Below are positions 34,690 to 43,583 of a DNA stretch of 64,000 bases, piece after piece. The notes below the pieces were generated by a model. It ran no database searches and was not told the DNA's origin. It was given only the letters and a program-made list of their open reading frames with translations. This DNA comes from an uncultured bacterium (GTDB lineage Bacteria > Bacillota > Clostridia > UBA1381), in contig CAJMRL010000010.1 in NCBI GenBank assembly GCA_905215805.1, positions 1-64,000 on the forward strand, written 5' to 3'. Each line of letters opens with the position of its first letter. The stretch's first letter is position 1. The translations under genes and the position numbers were made by a program.

Positions 34690-36159
34690 TTATTTATCAC
34701 CGCGCTTCATATCTATTCCTTCAAAGTTTACATCCTTGAGCATTTGAGTAATATTATCATTGTCCTTACCCTTGATCTTCTTCATTCTTGCCATCTTAAG
34801 CTGCTGCAAAACTCCTATAGCTCCCGGACCTCCGATACAGCCGTTTTCACATACCATACCTTCTATAATGTCCTCAGGAAGCTTTCCGACCCTAAGCATT
34901 GCCAAGCCTACCTTACATTCCTTAACTCCGTTGCATGCTCTTGCCTTTATCGGCTCTTCAAAACCAAGCTCCTTGACCGCTTTCTGTACAGATGCTGCAA
35001 CACCGCCGCTTCCGCTGAATCTTCTTCCGTAGGATGTCGCCATGCTCACTTCTTCCTCACACTCATTTGGGTCAATATGCTTTGCGTCAAGTATTGCGTT
35101 AAGCTCTTCAAATGTCATTACAGCGTCAGGCTCTCCCATTGTGCGGGCTTCGCTCTTTTTAGCCATACATGGTCCTATAAATACTACATATGCGTCAGGA
35201 TCATTTTTCTTTATCCATCTGTATACCGCAAGCATCGGCGATACTGTAGTTGACATCTTGTCAGCAATTTCCGGATAGTGCTTTCTTATAAGATTAACAA
35301 AGGCAGGACAACACGAAGTGGTCATCTTTTCGCCCTTTTCCTTATTCTCTATAAGCTCCTCCGCCTCATAATACGAAACTGCATCTCCGCCCAATGCAAC
35401 CTCATAAACCTCATCAAAGCCAAGCTTCTTTAATGCTGTTATAACCTTTCCGACTGTAGCGTTAGGTCCGAACTGTCCCTCTACTGCCGGAGCAGGAATA
35501 GCGACTGTTTTTCTGTCTGATTTTATAGCCTCTATTATAGGCTTTATGCTTGATGTATCGCTTATAGCGCCAAATGGGCAGGCAGCAGCACAATGTCCGC
35601 AGTTTATACACTTCTCCTCGTCAATATTTGCAAGTTTGTCCGCACCTATGGAAATAGCTCCTACATCACAGCTTCTCTTACACGGACGCATAAGATCGGC
35701 AATAGCATGATAAGGACAAGCCTCCGCGCACTTTCCGCACTCGCGGCATTTTGTCTGGTCAATATATGCGCCGCGTCCGGTTATTGAAATAGCTCCGAAT
35801 GCACAAGCTTTCTGACATGATTTAGCCATACATTTCTGACAGTTTTCTGTAACCTGGAAACGATTAATCGGACATCCCTCGCAGGCAGCGGGAATAACCT
35901 GGATTATATTATCATTTATCTTGAAATTTTCCACATTATGTACCGGTATCGGCGGCTGTCCGAGCGCGATTCTTACTCGCTGACGTATAATCTCTCTTTC
36001 CTTATATACACAGCAGCGGAATCTTGCCGTAGCTCCCGGGATAATCTTGAACGGTATATTCTCTATAGCTTCCTGCGTCAGAGTTCCTCTCAAAAGATTA
36101 TCGGCCACCTCACGGAGAACTTCATACTTAAGTTCTCTTCTTGTATCATCTCTTTGCAT
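34690..36159 (-). CDS. [FeFe] hydrogenase-like protein (probably group B)
   Basis: A 489-residue iron-sulfur protein. The N-terminal 90 residues lack clear cofactors. The region to about 210 has several cysteine-rich motifs: CEGCPINRFQVTENCQKCMAKSCQKAC (adjoining blocks), CRECGKCAEACPYHAI and CINCGHCAAACPFGAI, indicating multiple [4Fe-4S] clusters. The H-cluster domain shows MTTSCCPAFV, IGPCMAKKSEA and GMVCENGCIGG. The first two depart from the TSCCPGW and MPCxxK forms of prototypical HydA and fit group B enzymes. A catalytic or sensory H2 role is possible. It stands alone with its own promoter and terminator. No hydEFG maturases are in the window. Confidence 0.88.
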   Translation of the reverse strand: MQRDDTRRELKYEVLREVADNLLRGTLTQEAIENIPFKIIPGATARFRCCVYKEREIIRQRVRIALGQPPIPVHNVENFKINDNIIQVIPAACEGCPINRFQVTENCQKCMAKSCQKACAFGAISITGRGAYIDQTKCRECGKCAEACPYHAIADLMRPCKRSCDVGAISIGADKLANIDEEKCINCGHCAAACPFGAISDTSSIKPIIEAIKSDRKTVAIPAPAVEGQFGPNATVGKVITALKKLGFDEVYEVALGGDAVSYYEAEELIENKEKGEKMTTSCCPAFVNLIRKHYPEIADKMSTTVSPMLAVYRWIKKNDPDAYVVFIGPCMAKKSEARTMGEPDAVMTFEELNAILDAKHIDPNECEEEVSMATSYGRRFSGSGGVAASVQKAVKELGFEEPIKARACNGVKECKVGLAMLRVGKLPEDIIEGMVCENGCIGGPGAIGVLQQLKMARMKKIKGKDNDNITQMLKDVNFEGIDMKRGDK

Positions 36160-36223
36160 GGATACAACCCCCTGTTAATTTTTTATCAAAATAAATTTCG
36201 GCACGTCTGCCTCACATACTATA

Positions 36224-36252
36224 AATATACACTATTTTTCAAGAAAAGTCAA
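36224..36252 (-). promoter_or_regulatory. Promoter of the hydrogenase gene
   Basis: On the minus strand TTGACT (36247-36252) and TATATT (36224-36229) are 17 bases apart, 65 bases before the hydrogenase ATG. The AT-rich stretch between this and the promoter at 36438 shows nothing else. Confidence 0.78.
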
Positions 36253-36437
36253 TGAAAATATAATAAATAATCTGCCTTATTTTATCAGCCTTTATTTATA
36301 CAAAATTAACATGAACAGCTTATGTTAAGTCTTATACTTTTTTAACCTTTCATAGCGCTCTGATCCTTATCCTCTCAGCTTGTAATATACCAGATAATTA
36401 CACATTTTATCAAAATTCAAAAAGCATTTATTTACAC

Positions 36438-36466
36438 TTGACACCGACAATACTATGATTTATAAT
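36438..36466 (+). promoter_or_regulatory. SigA promoter of the CCA-transferase-like gene
   Basis: TTGACA (36438-36443) and TATAAT (36461-36466) with a 17-base spacer, ending 38 bases before the gene. GGAAGGAGGGAG is the ribosome binding site. Confidence 0.9.
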
Positions 36467-36504
36467 ATAATATTATAGATATTTTTTACGGAAGGAGGGA
36501 GAAT

Positions 36505-37773
36505 ATGAAAATACCGGATAACATAAAAGAGATAACCGATACGCTTCATAGCGTCAAAGCTTATATCTATGGAGGCGCTGTGCGTGATATGCTGTCGGGA
36601 CATGTTCCCATGCGGTGCAAGATAGCAGTTAATGCGCCTCTTTCCGAGCTTCAGAGTCTCTTTTCAAAAAGCTCCTTTTTACGCGGCGCACTAAGGGCAA
36701 CCATCTGCAATACTGACTGCCGTATAATATCGCTGCATGATAATATAAATAATTTATGCGCCCATTCTGATTTCACCGTAAATTCACTTGCATATTCTCC
36801 CGAAACCGGTATAATAGACGACTTCGGCGGAGCTGATGACGTAAAAAATAAAATCATCAGATTTACACAAGACTGCGAGGATAACCTGCGTGAAAATCCT
36901 GTTATAATGCTGCGTGCGGTAAGATTTGCCGCTGAGCTTGGATATTCGATTGCTGAGGATAGTCTTGAGCTTATAAACCGCTGCGCCGTGTTTATAAAGT
37001 ACGCCGACAGATATGCGGTAATGTCAGAAATGACAAAGCTTTTGCTTTCTCCCCGTCCCGATGATTTCCGCGAACTTCACAAACTTGGACTTTTAAGATA
37101 CATAATGCCGGAGCTTGAGTGCTGCTTTGGTCAAAAGCAGAAAAATAAATATCATATATATGACGTCGGCGAGCACATAATGAACGCCGTTAAAAACACG
37201 TCCAAGGACTATGTGCTCCGGTGGGCGGCTCTTCTTCATGACATCGGCAAGCCGCTGTGCGCAAGTACAGACTCCAACGGTACAATCCATTTTTACGGTC
37301 ATCACCGGGAAAGCCGCTATATCGCAGACGATATTCTTCACCGCTACGGCATGAAGCCGGAATATATACGGGATATACTTATACTTATTGAAAACCATGA
37401 TGTAAGAGTAGATCCTTCGCCTGTACATGTAAAAAAAATGATGGCAAAAACAGGAGAAGAGCTTTTTGACAAGCTCATGCTTTTGCAGACGGCAGATAAC
37501 ATGGCTAAAAATCCGCGTTTATTTCCCGAAAAATACAGGCGTATAAACGCTGCAAGAAATACTGCAAAGGCTATAATCGAAAACGGCGAGCCGTATTGTG
37601 CCGCTCAGCTGGGAGTAAACGCAAAGGACCTTATGAGAATAGGCTTCCGCCCCGGTAAGGAAATAACCGAAACGATCCGCATCTTACTTGACGAGGTGGT
37701 TCATAAGTCTGCACTCAATAGGCGTGATTATTTGATAACACGCGCAAAGGAAATAAAGAAAAAGAGAGATTGA
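36505..37773 (+). CDS. CCA tRNA nucleotidyltransferase-like HD-domain protein with degenerate catalytic motif
   Basis: A 422-residue protein with the layout of bacterial multidomain CCA-adding enzymes: head/palm (1-130), RNA-binding core and an HD domain (about 220-340). The motif YIYGGAVRDMLSG is present. The two metal-binding aspartates that should follow (DxD, as in DIDIAT) are replaced by Arg37 and Lys39 in MRCKIAVN. The RRDFT motif reads HSDFTVNSLAY. The usual EDPLR reads ENPVIMLRAVRFAAELGY. By contrast the HD motifs are intact: LLHDIGKP, FYGHHRES and ENHDV. Nucleotide addition is therefore doubtful, while phosphohydrolase activity may remain. Confidence 0.85.
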   Translation: MKIPDNIKEITDTLHSVKAYIYGGAVRDMLSGHVPMRCKIAVNAPLSELQSLFSKSSFLRGALRATICNTDCRIISLHDNINNLCAHSDFTVNSLAYSPETGIIDDFGGADDVKNKIIRFTQDCEDNLRENPVIMLRAVRFAAELGYSIAEDSLELINRCAVFIKYADRYAVMSEMTKLLLSPRPDDFRELHKLGLLRYIMPELECCFGQKQKNKYHIYDVGEHIMNAVKNTSKDYVLRWAALLHDIGKPLCASTDSNGTIHFYGHHRESRYIADDILHRYGMKPEYIRDILILIENHDVRVDPSPVHVKKMMAKTGEELFDKLMLLQTADNMAKNPRLFPEKYRRINAARNTAKAIIENGEPYCAAQLGVNAKDLMRIGFRPGKEITETIRILLDEVVHKSALNRRDYLITRAKEIKKKRD

Positions 37774-37795
37774 GGAGGGGTTGCCCTCCTTTTTC
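37773..37795 (+). terminator. Terminator after the CCA-transferase-like gene
   Basis: AGGAGGG (37773-37779) pairs with CCCTCCT (37784-37790) around a 4-base loop, followed by TTTTT. It starts right at the stop codon. Confidence 0.85.
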
Positions 37796-37830
37796 ATTAT
37801 ACTTTTATTCTAATTTTTTCTAAAATGTCC

Positions 37831-37859
37831 TTGACTTCTTTTCTTATTAAAGTTATAAT
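37831..37859 (+). promoter_or_regulatory. SigA promoter of the comEA-like/bio unit
   Basis: TTGACT (37831-37836) and TATAAT (37854-37859) with a 17-base spacer, 34 bases before the comEA-like ATG. No separate promoter was recognised between it and bioB, so it may also drive bioBDA. Confidence 0.85.
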
Positions 37860-37892
37860 TAATCTTGAAAATAAATTTTAAGGAAATGTGTT

Positions 37893-38285
37893 ATGAGAAA
37901 AAATTTCAAAAAATTTGCCGCCGGAATAATTTTATTTGCGGCAGCCTTTTCTATTGGGGTTTTCTTTGAACGTTACGCTAATGACAAGGTTGAGGTAGAG
38001 ACAGTCGCGGTGGATGGAGATACGGATTATATACAGGCGTCTCAGGAAGAAGCCATCGAAGAAAATACCGTTAAAGAAGTGATCGACGGCAAGGTCAATA
38101 TCAATGCCGCCGATGTGCAGACGCTCGCCACGATCGATGGGATCGGCGAAAAGACGGCACAGCGAATTATAGAATACCGCCAAGAAAACGGAGGATTTGC
38201 TTCTATAGAAAACATAATGGATGTTTCCGGAATAGGTGAAAAAAAGTTTGAGGATATAAAGAATAGTATCTGTGTATCCGATTAG
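37893..38285 (+). CDS. ComEA-like helix-hairpin-helix DNA-binding membrane protein
   Basis: A 130-residue protein with an N-terminal transmembrane segment (residues about 9-26), an acidic linker (27-65) and a C-terminal helix-hairpin-helix domain (about 68-128). That domain has VNINAADVQTLATIDGIGEKTAQRIIEYRQENGGF and MDVSGIGEKKFEDIK (blocks adjoining). This is the ComEA pattern, a receptor for extracellular double-stranded DNA during competence. The N-terminal SLBB domain of longer ComEA proteins is absent. No other competence gene is nearby; bioB follows after 52 bases. Confidence 0.85.
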   Translation: MRKNFKKFAAGIILFAAAFSIGVFFERYANDKVEVETVAVDGDTDYIQASQEEAIEENTVKEVIDGKVNINAADVQTLATIDGIGEKTAQRIIEYRQENGGFASIENIMDVSGIGEKKFEDIKNSICVSD

Positions 38286-38337
38286 GCCGGTATCTCATTG
38301 TTAATATCTAAGTAAAACGGAAAGGATATAATTAAAG

Positions 38338-39309
38338 ATGAACTATTCTGAGCTTTTAAAACAAAAGATTTTTGATGGAGAACAAATCACAAAACAAGAA
38401 GCAATAGAACTGTATGAGCAGCCTCTTGCAGAGCTGTGCCGCAATGCAGATGAAATACGCAGGCACTTCTGCTCGAACGGCTTTGACATATGCACTATTA
38501 TCAACGGAAAAAGCGGACACTGTTCGGAAAACTGCCGCTTCTGTGCCCAGTCGGCGCATAACCATACAGATGCTGCGGAATATCCGCTTCTGTCAACGGA
38601 AGAAATTGTTGAACAGGCAAAAATAAACGATGAGCAGGGAGTATTGCGCTATTCAATTGTAACCTCCGGAAAACGCCTTCCGGATGCGGAAGTTAACAAG
38701 ATGTGCGAAGCAGTCCGTGAAATAAAAAAGCAGACCGGAATATCCGTCTGCATTTCTTTTGGTCTTTTAAATAAAGAACAGTACAGAAAGCTAAAGGATG
38801 CGGGAGTATCAAGAGTACATAATAATTTAGAGACCTCCCGCAGAAATTTTCCAAATATATGTACAACGCATACTTTTGACGATAAATTAAACGCAATACG
38901 AGCGGCTCAGGCAGCGGGACTGTCGGTATGCAGCGGCGGAATAATGGGACTCGGAGAAACTCCGGAGGACAGGATCGATATGGCTTTGACATTGAGGGAG
39001 CTTGGAATAAAGAGCGTTCCCGTAAATATGCTCAATCCTATCCCCGGCACTCCGATGGAGCAGAACAAAAAGCTGACGTCAGATGACATGCGCCGTATTG
39101 TGGCAGTTTACCGTTTTATACTCCCGGACGCGTCTATCCGTCTTGCAGGCGGACGCGGTTTGCTGGAGGATAAAGGAAAGGGCTGTTTTTTATCCGGAGC
39201 TAATGCCGCTATTTCCGGAGATATGCTTACCACTGCCGGAATTACCGTCAAAACCGATATGGAGCTTTTGACAAAACTTGGCTACGAGGTGAAATACTGC
39301 AATGAGTAA
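38338..39309 (+). CDS. bioB: Biotin synthase
   Basis: Radical SAM enzyme inserting sulfur into dethiobiotin. The 323-residue protein carries the [4Fe-4S]-binding CSENCRFCAQSAHN. It also has YSIVTSGKRLP, ISFGLLNKEQYRKLKDAGV, RVHNNLETS, CSGGIMGLGETPEDR and the second-cluster arginine region ASIRLAGGRG. GGAAAGGA precedes the ATG. It overlaps bioD by 8 bases. No BirA-type operator palindrome was recognised upstream. Confidence 0.98.
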   Translation: MNYSELLKQKIFDGEQITKQEAIELYEQPLAELCRNADEIRRHFCSNGFDICTIINGKSGHCSENCRFCAQSAHNHTDAAEYPLLSTEEIVEQAKINDEQGVLRYSIVTSGKRLPDAEVNKMCEAVREIKKQTGISVCISFGLLNKEQYRKLKDAGVSRVHNNLETSRRNFPNICTTHTFDDKLNAIRAAQAAGLSVCSGGIMGLGETPEDRIDMALTLRELGIKSVPVNMLNPIPGTPMEQNKKLTSDDMRRIVAVYRFILPDASIRLAGGRGLLEDKGKGCFLSGANAAISGDMLTTAGITVKTDMELLTKLGYEVKYCNE

Positions 39310-39985
39310 AAATATATTTATAACAGGAACAGGAACGGACGTCGGCAAAACCTTTGTTACGGCTCTGATTTTGAAAAAATTAAGAGAATGCGGCGAAAGT
39401 GCCGCTTACTACAAGGCTGCAATGAGTGGAAATGAGCGCAGAGACGACGGAACTCTTATCCCCGGTGACGCGCTGTATGTCAAGACCATTTCCGGAATCG
39501 CTCAGCCCTTAGATGATATGTGCCCTTATATCTACGAAAACGCAGTTTCTCCGCATCTTGCCTCAAGAATAGAGGGAAATCCGGTTCAAATGAACCGTGT
39601 GCTTGAGAATTTTCATTCCGTATGCAAAAAATACGATTATGTGACAATGGAAGGCTCCGGCGGTATTCTTTGTCCGATTTGCTTTGATGAGGAAAAAATT
39701 CAGCTTTCCGATATTATTAAAGCCTGCAATCTATCATGTCTGATGATTGCAGACGCAGGTCTGGGCACAATCAATAACGTTGGTCTAACGGCTGCTTATA
39801 TGAAAGCCAATAATATTCCTTTAAAGGGAATAATCTTTAATCATTTCCGTCCCGGTGATATCATGCATGAGGATAATCTAAAGATGTGCGAATATATTAC
39901 CGGAACAAAGGTTGTCGCATGCGTAAAGGACGGCGATGAGGACTTGGATATTTCCCCGGAATTTTTGAAATCATTATACGAATAA
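39302..39985 (+). CDS. bioD: ATP-dependent dethiobiotin synthetase
   Basis: Closes the ureido ring of dethiobiotin using CO2 and ATP. The 227-residue protein has the P-loop FITGTGTDVGKTFVTALIL, substrate-binding YYKAAMSGNE, and VTMEGSGGILCPI. A class-typical block near residue 150 (LIADAGLGTINNVGLTAAYM) completes it. It lies between bioB and bioA, with an 8-base overlap on bioB and 16 bases to bioA. Confidence 0.97.
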   Translation: MSKNIFITGTGTDVGKTFVTALILKKLRECGESAAYYKAAMSGNERRDDGTLIPGDALYVKTISGIAQPLDDMCPYIYENAVSPHLASRIEGNPVQMNRVLENFHSVCKKYDYVTMEGSGGILCPICFDEEKIQLSDIIKACNLSCLMIADAGLGTINNVGLTAAYMKANNIPLKGIIFNHFRPGDIMHEDNLKMCEYITGTKVVACVKDGDEDLDISPEFLKSLYE

Positions 39986-40001
39986 GCGGAGGATTGATGT
40001 T

Positions 40002-41201
40002 ATGATCTGGTATCCCTATGAACAAATGAAAACAATGAAACTGCCTTATAAAATCGAGGACGCAAACGGAGTTTATCTGTATACAAGCGATCAGAAGCTT
40101 ATCGATTCCGTTTCCTCATGGTGGAGCGTGATTCATGGATATAAGCATCCGGAATTAAACAAGGCAATTATTTCACAAACAGAAAAATTTGCCCATGTAA
40201 TGCTCGGCGGACTTACACATGAACCTGTTATAAAGCTCTCTGAGAAGCTGCAAAGCTGGCTGCCCGGTGATTTGGACTACTGCTTCTTTTCAGATTCAGG
40301 AAGTGTAGCGGTAGAAGTTGCGCTTAAGATGGCGCTTCAGTATTATATGAACAAAGGCGACGAACAGCGCACAATGGTCCTCGCGCTTGAACATGCTTAC
40401 CACGGCGATACATTTAAAACTATGGAGGTTGGCGATGATGAGGATTATCACTTTGTATTAAAAGCATACGGACCCAGTAAATATGTGGTTCATATCCCAA
40501 CCGAAATCGATGCTTTAGAGCGGGCCTTTATTAAGTATCACGACAAGCTGAACTGTTTTATCGTTGAGCCTCTGCTTCAAGGCGCAGGAGGAATGCGAAT
40601 GTATGATGTTTCATTTCTAAAACGCGCGCGCGAGCTTTGTGACAAATACGGCGTTCTGCTTATTTTTGACGAGGTCGCGACAGGCTTTGGACGTACAGGA
40701 AACCGTTTTGTTGCCGATTTGGTGCTGCCGGATATTTTGGTTCTGGGAAAAGCGCTTACCGGCGGGTATATCGGTCATGCGGCGACAGTGGCAAATAAAA
40801 AGGTATATGACGGCTTCTATGACGATGATCCCGAGCACGCTCTTATGCACGGACCTACCTTTATGGGAAACGCACTTGCCTGCAGCGTTGCCCTCAAATC
40901 TATTGAGCTTTTTGAGGAACAGGACTACATGTCCAAAATACATAAGATAGAAAACATCACGCGGCGTGAAATGAATGGATTTTCTGACCCCAGAATCAAA
41001 GAAATAAGAATTATGGGCGGATGTGTATGTATAGAGGTCCACGATCCGTCAACGATCAAGGGCTATCAGCAGTTTGCCTATGAACGGGGAGTATTCAGCA
41101 GACCGTTTTTAAAATATATGTATGCTATGGTGCCTTATATAATAAAAGAAGATGAATTAGTTAAAGTACTTGATACTATGAAAGCATGGTTCAACTTATA
41201 A
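40002..41201 (+). CDS. bioA: Adenosylmethionine--8-amino-7-oxononanoate aminotransferase
   Basis: PLP enzyme that converts 8-amino-7-oxononanoate to 7,8-diaminopelargonate, typically with SAM as amino donor. Of 399 residues, somewhat shorter than the usual 420-450, it has the substrate block WYPYEQMKTMK, SSWWSVIHGYKHPELN, FSDSGSVAVEVALKMALQY, LIFDEVATGFGRTG and the PLP lysine in LVLGKALTGGYIGHAAT. Last gene of bioBDA. bioF and pimelate-supplying genes are not in the window. Confidence 0.97.
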   Translation: MIWYPYEQMKTMKLPYKIEDANGVYLYTSDQKLIDSVSSWWSVIHGYKHPELNKAIISQTEKFAHVMLGGLTHEPVIKLSEKLQSWLPGDLDYCFFSDSGSVAVEVALKMALQYYMNKGDEQRTMVLALEHAYHGDTFKTMEVGDDEDYHFVLKAYGPSKYVVHIPTEIDALERAFIKYHDKLNCFIVEPLLQGAGGMRMYDVSFLKRARELCDKYGVLLIFDEVATGFGRTGNRFVADLVLPDILVLGKALTGGYIGHAATVANKKVYDGFYDDDPEHALMHGPTFMGNALACSVALKSIELFEEQDYMSKIHKIENITRREMNGFSDPRIKEIRIMGGCVCIEVHDPSTIKGYQQFAYERGVFSRPFLKYMYAMVPYIIKEDELVKVLDTMKAWFNL

Positions 41202-41235
41202 AAAAGACTGCCGCTTTTTAAAACGGCAGTCTTTT
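41202..41235. terminator. Bidirectional terminator between bioA and secG
   Basis: The 12-bp stem AAAAGACTGCCG/CGGCAGTCTTTT flanks a 10-base loop and overlaps the bioA stop by a base. On the minus strand it continues as TTTTTTATAAG, serving the convergent secG; on the plus strand the T-tract is mostly within the stem. Confidence 0.85.
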
Positions 41236-41242
41236 ACATCTT

Positions 41243-41485
41243 TTACGCTACAAGAATAACAAGAACAAGTGTTGTTATAAGAAACAATATTGCAAGTGAG
41301 GCTGTGAGCTTTGTAAACATCTGCTCCTTTGTCGTTCCGCCGGCACGCTTAAAGAACGAATCGCCCATATCCGCCGACGCTCCCTGAATGCCTCTCATTC
41401 CGGGATCCTTACCTTCCTGCGCCATTACTACAAAAATCAACAGGCAGGTAACTATGATATGAAGTACAATAAAAAATGTCTGCAT
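41243..41485 (-). CDS. secG: Preprotein translocase subunit SecG
   Basis: Small accessory subunit of the SecYEG protein-export channel. The 80-residue protein starts MQTFFIVLHIIVTCLLIFVV, has the conserved QEGKD turn and a Gly/Ser-rich middle (RGIQGASADMGDSFFKRAGG), then a second membrane segment LAILFLITTLVLVILV. An upstream start at 41521 is unlikely, as GGAGG lies ten bases before 41485. Expressed from its own promoter. Confidence 0.93.
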   Translation of the reverse strand: MQTFFIVLHIIVTCLLIFVVMAQEGKDPGMRGIQGASADMGDSFFKRAGGTTKEQMFTKLTASLAILFLITTLVLVILVA

Positions 41486-41533
41486 TACGGAAAAACCCTC
41501 CTTTTCCTTAAACTTATACATAAATACTTATCT

Positions 41534-41561
41534 ATTATATCACAAATTTCTAATTAATCAA
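41534..41561 (-). promoter_or_regulatory. Promoter of secG
   Basis: On the minus strand TTGATT (41556-41561) and TATAAT (41534-41539), spacer 16, about 49 bases before the secG start. Lower certainty for the -35 box. Confidence 0.65.
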
Positions 41562-41689
41562 TATGTTTTTGAAAATTTATTAAAAAATTTCAAAAAAATT
41601 TCAAAAATTACTGTACTAACTGAGCTTTTTTTGTTATAATATAATTATAAGATAAAATTGGGCATATGCCCTTTTATAGAAGAGGTAAT

Positions 41690-42949
41690 ATGGAAAGCTT
41701 AAATGAAAAGACAGAGCGCGTTATCCTTGCCGGAGTGCATACGGGACGCGCAGATGCTATTAATGATACCACTGATGAATCCATAGCGGAGCTTGAAGAG
41801 CTGGTTAAAACCGCCGGAGGAGAAGCGGTTTGCTCTGTTATACAAAACAAGCCTGAGCTTGAAGCTGCCACCTATATGGGTATAGGCAAGCTTGAAGAGC
41901 TTAAAGAAGCATGCGAAACAATGAATGCCGATACGGTTGTGTTTGATGACGAGCTGTCTCCCGTGCAAACGAGAAATATATCCGATTTTCTTGGCGTAAA
42001 GGTTCTTGACCGTTCGCTTCTTATACTCGATATTTTTGCCATGAGGGCAAAAAGCGGAGAAGGAAAACTCCAGGTCGAGCTTGCGCAGCTCAAATACCGT
42101 CTGCCGCGTCTTCGCGGACTCGGAACTGTCCTTAGCCGTACCGGAGCGGGTATAGGAACAAGAGGTCCGGGCGAAACAAGACTCGAATCCGACAGACGTC
42201 ATATCCGTCACCGTATATCGGCACTTGAGGAGCAGATCCGGGAGCTGAAAAAACACCGCGGACTTATACACACGAGAAGAAAAAAAGACGGAGTTATCAC
42301 AGCCGCTCTTGTCGGCTATACAAACGCCGGAAAATCCACTCTCTTAAACCGTCTGACAGATGCAGAAGTGCTTGCGGAGGATAAGCTTTTTGCAACTCTT
42401 GATCCTACGTCAAGAGCCATAACGCTGGAGGATAACAGGCAGATTCTGCTTGTGGATACGGTAGGCTTTATACGAAAGCTTCCCCACCATCTTGTTGAAG
42501 CGTTTAAATCCACGCTCGAAGAAGCGGTTGTAGCGGATATGCTGCTGCATATCATAGATACCTCGAGTCCCGAAATGGAAAATCAGATCCATGTTGTGGA
42601 AAATGTCCTTAAAGATATAGGCGCTTCTGGTAAGCCGGAAATATGCGTTTTCAATAAATGTGACCTTACGGCAGAGCGTCCGTTTGTAAAGGACTGTCCA
42701 TGCGTTTATATAAGCGCCAAAAGCGGAGAAAATGTCAATACGCTTATAAAGGCGATAGCTGACGCCGCTCCGGGAAAAAAGGAGAAAATCAGCGTTATTA
42801 TTCCCTACAGCAACGGGGCTCTTGTGAGCGAGCTTCACCAAAACCAAAAGGTTTTAAGCGAAAGCTACGGTGAGTCCGGCACGGAGATGGAGCTTCTCGT
42901 TGATGAGAGAATGTATGAAAAACTGAAGGAGTATATGCGGGATGTCTAA
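41690..42949 (+). CDS. hflX: GTPase HflX
   Basis: Ribosome-associated GTPase that splits or rescues stalled ribosomes. Of about 419 residues, it has the HflX N-terminal domain with RSLLILDIFAMRAKSGEGKLQVELAQLKYRLPRL (adjoining blocks) and GAGIGTRGPGETRLESDRR. A G domain follows: GYTNAGKSTLLNRLT, LVDTVGFIRKLPHHLVEAF, NKCDL. A start at 41666 exists, but AGAGG fits the ATG at 41690. A TATAAT at 41635-41640 is a probable -10 box with a poor -35. It overlaps the next gene by 8 bases. Confidence 0.97.
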   Translation: MESLNEKTERVILAGVHTGRADAINDTTDESIAELEELVKTAGGEAVCSVIQNKPELEAATYMGIGKLEELKEACETMNADTVVFDDELSPVQTRNISDFLGVKVLDRSLLILDIFAMRAKSGEGKLQVELAQLKYRLPRLRGLGTVLSRTGAGIGTRGPGETRLESDRRHIRHRISALEEQIRELKKHRGLIHTRRKKDGVITAALVGYTNAGKSTLLNRLTDAEVLAEDKLFATLDPTSRAITLEDNRQILLVDTVGFIRKLPHHLVEAFKSTLEEAVVADMLLHIIDTSSPEMENQIHVVENVLKDIGASGKPEICVFNKCDLTAERPFVKDCPCVYISAKSGENVNTLIKAIADAAPGKKEKISVIIPYSNGALVSELHQNQKVLSESYGESGTEMELLVDERMYEKLKEYMRDV

Positions 42950-43583
42950 AAAAGACAGCTTCAAAACAGTCGCGCATGAGGCGCAGACTCTTATTGTTGA
43001 AAAAAAATCAAAATTTATCGCAAACGTAAAGCCTGTAGACAATGAGGCGGACGCATTGGCATTCCTTGCCGCAATGCGCTCAAAATATTCCGATGCTACG
43101 CACAATGTCTATGCTTACGTTATAGACGAGAACAATATCTTCCGCTACAGCGACGACGGCGAGCCTTCGGGAACAGCGGGAATGCCCGTACTTGACACTA
43201 TACGCAAGGCAGGACTGGTTGACGTTATAGTGGTTGTAACAAGATACTTCGGCGGGACCCTCTTGGGCACCGGAGGTCTTGTACATACATACGGAGCCGC
43301 GGCAAGAGAAGGTCTTGAAGCGGCAAAAAGAATAGTGCGCAGCAAGTGCAATATAGTTTCCGTTAAGGCTGACTACACACTTGTAGGAAAGCTTCAGTAT
43401 ATGATAGCCGAGGAAGGCTACGACCTTGAAGATACAATATATGAAAGTGATGTTACTTTTAAAGTCATATGCCCTCTCGATATAACCGACAGCTTTATAA
43501 AGGATGTGACGGAGCTGACAAACGGAAGAGCAGCATGCAGCATTACAGATACTAAATATGTTGATAAGGAGGAGCCGGTATAA
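42942..43583 (+). CDS. YigZ/IMPACT family protein
   Basis: A 213-residue member of the UPF0029/IMPACT family. Highly conserved blocks: HEAQTLIVEKKSKFIANVKPV, ATHNVYAYVI, FRYSDDGEPSGTAGMPVLDTI and VVVTRYFGGTLLGTGGLVHTYGAAAREGLEA (adjoining blocks), followed by a C-terminal DUF1949-like domain. The biochemical role is not settled; eukaryotic IMPACT regulates Gcn2. It overlaps hflX by 8 bases and the following gene by one base. Confidence 0.93.
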   Translation: MSKKDSFKTVAHEAQTLIVEKKSKFIANVKPVDNEADALAFLAAMRSKYSDATHNVYAYVIDENNIFRYSDDGEPSGTAGMPVLDTIRKAGLVDVIVVVTRYFGGTLLGTGGLVHTYGAAAREGLEAAKRIVRSKCNIVSVKADYTLVGKLQYMIAEEGYDLEDTIYESDVTFKVICPLDITDSFIKDVTELTNGRAACSITDTKYVDKEEPV

